Positions 6,603 to 7,199 of a stretch of DNA of 7,199 bases are shown piece after piece. The notes under the pieces are model-generated. The model saw nothing but the letters and a program-made list of their open reading frames with translations. It was not told the origin of the DNA and searched no databases. The stretch comes from Anaerolineae bacterium (GTDB taxonomy: Bacteria > Chloroflexota > Anaerolineae > 4572-78 > J111). Made by a program: the position numbers and the translations under genes. Numbering within the stretch: the first letter of the stretch is position 1; every line of letters begins with the position of its first letter. Location of the stretch: assembly GCA_020433835.1 (NCBI GenBank), contig JAGRBY010000372.1, forward strand, positions 1-7,199, read 5' to 3'.

Positions 6603-7199
6603 CTAATCGGCAGCATCGCCATTGATATCCAACAGACCGCTATCCTCGTTGCCGTTGGCTTCGGCAGAGGCAGCGGAGCCAGCTTCGGAACTATCGGTTT
6701 TGCTGGGGCGGCGGCGCTCGACCACTTTGAAACCCCACTGTTGCAAATCGCGCGAAACATTGAGCCGATAATCATAGCCCACAATAACGCCGGCAGCCAA
6801 CTGTAAATATTGGGCCAGCTCTCTGGTCAGCGCATTGCTGATGTTGATGTGGGTCTGGCGTTGATATTTCCCGCTAGCCCGCGCCTGGACAGCTGCCTGG
6901 TAAGCCTGGTAATTGTTGGTAACCTTCGTCAAAGCAGGGATGGTAAAACGCTCTTCCTCGGGGCGACTTTCTTCTTTGGCGATGTAGCGTTTCATAACCG
7001 CCAGCCGTTCTTTTTGATTGCGGGGCGTGCGGATATTGGCCGTTTCCTTTTTGGTGGTAAAGCCCCACTCTTGCGCTTTGGCCGGCTGATCGGGAAAAGC
7101 AGCATCAAGCGTCTTAAGCATCGACGCGACCAATTCTTTAGAGCGCTGCTCTAGCTTGGTGACCGTATCAGAGGCCACCGCCCGCTGGGCTTCACCTTC
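6603..7199 (-). CDS. Hypothetical protein, probably 5'-truncated by the window edge
   Basis: I do not recognise this protein. The frame stays open to the right edge (199 codons with stop). The first in-frame start inside the window is GTG at 7176-7178 (191 residues), but it lacks a well-spaced SD, so the true start may lie outside. The visible protein is soluble-looking, with no signal peptide or membrane segment. It is charged and helical at first (KLEQRSKELVASML), then has a middle region with NNYQAYQAAVQARASGKYQ. The motif WGF occurs twice (EWGF near residue 38 and QWGF near 148, counting from the GTG), the second after GYDYRLNVSRDLQ. The last ~37 residues are a low-complexity Ser/Ala/Asp/Glu/Gly tail, probably disordered. 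The 541-bp gap separates it from the chemoreceptor, so co-transcription is doubtful. Confidence 0.75.
   Translation of the reverse strand, partial: EGEAQRAVASDTVTKLEQRSKELVASMLKTLDAAFPDQPAKAQEWGFTTKKETANIRTPRNQKERLAVMKRYIAKEESRPEEERFTIPALTKVTNNYQAYQAAVQARASGKYQRQTHINISNALTRELAQYLQLAAGVIVGYDYRLNVSRDLQQWGFKVVERRRPSKTDSSEAGSAASAEANGNEDSGLLDINGDAAD

Overview
The window looks like a piece of a bacterial chromosome, probably from a Chloroflexota-type organism (Anaerolineae or a relative). This is an inference from style, not from a marker gene. The signs are a lipoprotein with a Pro/Thr-rich stalk just after the lipobox, an ABC exporter fused to a cyclic-nucleotide-binding domain, moderate GC content, and spacers holding G/C-rich inverted repeats. 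No rRNA, tRNA, CRISPR array, transposase or phage gene was seen.

Layout: positions 1-63 hold a G/C-rich inverted repeat. A + strand gene (96-896) encodes a secreted lipoprotein. It converges on a minus-strand ABC exporter with a C-terminal cNMP-binding domain (1036-3348), across a 139-bp low-complexity spacer. A 241-bp spacer (3349-3589) carries a good sigma70-type promoter for the exporter and a strong stem-loop behind the next gene. A minus-strand chemoreceptor (3590-6061) follows, with a clear Shine-Dalgarno. A 541-bp AT-rich gap (6062-6602) without a convincing gene contains a long inverted repeat. The window ends in an unrecognised minus-strand gene (6603-7199) that is probably cut by the right edge.

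The most notable item is the 96-896 lipoprotein. After a bacterial lipobox and stalk, its C-terminal ~150 residues align along their whole length with the N-terminal signalling domain of animal Hedgehog proteins (HhN). The match includes the block SLHYEGRAID, the Zn-site His/Asp/Glu/His residues and most of the acidic Ca-binding residues. There is no Hog/intein processing domain. Hedgehog-like domains and their kinship to bacterial zinc D,D-peptidases have been discussed before, so the family is not wholly new. A surface-anchored Hh-like domain that keeps both metal sites and adds many cysteines still deserves attention. The natural inference is a cell-wall-acting zinc peptidase or metal-dependent binding protein outside the membrane.

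The genes do not form an obvious single pathway. The exporter, chemoreceptor and last gene share a strand but are separated by 241 and 541 bp, so they are probably independent transcription units. A loose theme is sensing and the envelope: a surface Hh-like protein, an exporter possibly gated by a cyclic nucleotide, and a receptor with a duplicated sensor. A functional link among them is speculation.
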